From Bacillota bacterium (GTDB taxonomy: Bacteria > Bacillota > UBA4882 > UBA10575), in NCBI GenBank assembly GCA_003511465.1, contig DOID01000078.1, positions 1 through 14,461 on the forward strand: 14,461 bases of DNA. The letters are read 5' to 3'. The notes beneath the pieces are model-generated. The model worked only from the letters and a program-made list of their open reading frames with translations. It was not told the origin of the DNA and made no database searches. Positions 14,094 to 14,461 of this stretch are shown here, piece after piece (within the stretch, counting starts at the first letter, position 1; the number at the start of each line of letters is the position of its first letter). The translations under genes were made by a program, and so were the position numbers.

Positions 14094-14285
14094 CTTGACA
14101 CCTCCTTCATTATTTCCCCCACCGCTTCAGCACAGAAACAAGCTTCATTCATTAACCGTCCTGCTCAATGTGGGGTGATAAGCTCAAACAATTTGAATAT
14201 ATTCGCGGTTGAAACGAAACTCCCTTCTTTTTTTGAAGAATATTTACTAGAACTTTATAGGTGAGAGCCTTGGCAAAAGTTGCAC

Positions 14286-14314
14286 TTGACTTTAATCTCC
14301 AATTATCATACAAT
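14286..14314 (+). promoter_or_regulatory. Sigma-A promoter of the tRNA genes
   Basis: TTGACT and TACAAT are separated by exactly 17 bp and match the consensus at five of six positions each. The -10 ends 12 bp before the mature 5' end of tRNA-Gly. Confidence 0.85.
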
Positions 14315-14326
14315 AAAAGTTGCTAA

Positions 14327-14401
14327 GCGGGCGTGGCTCAGTGGTAGAGCATCGGCTTCCCAAGCCGAGGATCGCGGGTTCGAATCCCGTCGCCCGCTCC
14401 A
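14327..14401 (+). tRNA. tRNA-Gly (anticodon CCC)
   Basis: The acceptor stem GCGGGCG pairs with CGCCCGC, followed by discriminator T and an encoded CCA. The D arm contains GGCTCAGTGGTAGAGC, the anticodon loop is TTCCCAA between TCGGC and GCCGA, and the T arm is CGGGTTCGAATCCCG. It decodes GGG. The length, 75 bases with CCA, is normal. Confidence 0.97.
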
Positions 14402-14412
14402 TTTCTATCTAT

Positions 14413-14461
14413 GCTGGCGTAGCTCAATTGGCAGAGCAGCGGTATCGTAAACCGCAGGTTG
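14413..14461 (+). tRNA. tRNA-Thr (anticodon CGT), 3' end outside the window
   Basis: The gene begins GCTGGCGTAGCTCAATTGG, 11 bp after tRNA-Gly, and the anticodon arm GCGGT-ATCGTAA-ACCGC gives anticodon CGT (codon ACG). The T arm and acceptor 3' strand lie beyond the right edge. It is probably cotranscribed with tRNA-Gly. Confidence 0.92.

Noticed and set aside
13932..14264. 110-codon open frame on the plus strand across the ferredoxin gene and its upstream region
   Set aside because: It lies antisense to a clear ferredoxin, has no ribosome site and its translation has no recognisable pattern.

Overview
The window reads as chromosomal DNA from an endospore-forming member of the Bacillota (Firmicutes). 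The evidence is strong AGGAGG-type ribosome binding sites with TTG and GTG starts, a spoIID gene, a ywmB gene, a SleB/CwlJ-type cortex hydrolase, a CheC-like protein and a low-to-medium GC content. The hydrolase carries an N-terminal domain that looks like a small outer-membrane beta-barrel. That would fit one of the diderm Bacillota lineages (a Limnochordia-like group is one guess), but this is inference.

Left part (1-3700), all on the minus strand: the N-terminal third of a CPBP-family membrane protease runs off the left edge. A two-gene glycine betaine/proline-type ABC transporter operon follows. It encodes a substrate-binding-protein/permease fusion and then an ATPase with two CBS domains, and it ends in a hairpin terminator. 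The fusion gene appears to start at a rare ATT codon.

Middle-left (3700-6850), minus strand: spoIID with a plausible sigma-E promoter, then a probable nif3-like/hflX operon. The operon is preceded by a 16-codon leader ORF with an excellent ribosome binding site. A divergent promoter region with a 14-bp palindrome separates it from the next gene.

Middle (6990-10900): a class A penicillin-binding protein on the plus strand converges on the sleB-like hydrolase with only 7 bp between stops, and a 12-bp-stem hairpin lies inside the end of the PBP gene. ywmB follows on the minus strand; its ribosome binding site is partly buried in a predicted hairpin. In Bacillus subtilis ywmB and spoIID flank murAA. 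Here they are about 5.5 kb apart.

Right part (10950-14461): two promoters with TG-extended perfect -10 boxes and a structured leader precede a long-chain acyl-CoA ligase, which ends in a 17-bp terminator stem. Next come a lone CheC-like phosphatase, a 59-residue ribbon-helix-helix protein and a 56-residue 2[4Fe-4S] ferredoxin (minus strand). The window closes with tRNA-Gly(CCC) and a partial tRNA-Thr(CGT) behind a good sigma-A promoter.

Most of the window is ordinary housekeeping, cell-envelope and sporulation content. I see no mobile element, CRISPR array or defence cluster, and no convincing undescribed multi-gene system. The best leads are the hydrolase's barrel-like domain, the orphan CheC-like protein and several unusual translation-start arrangements.
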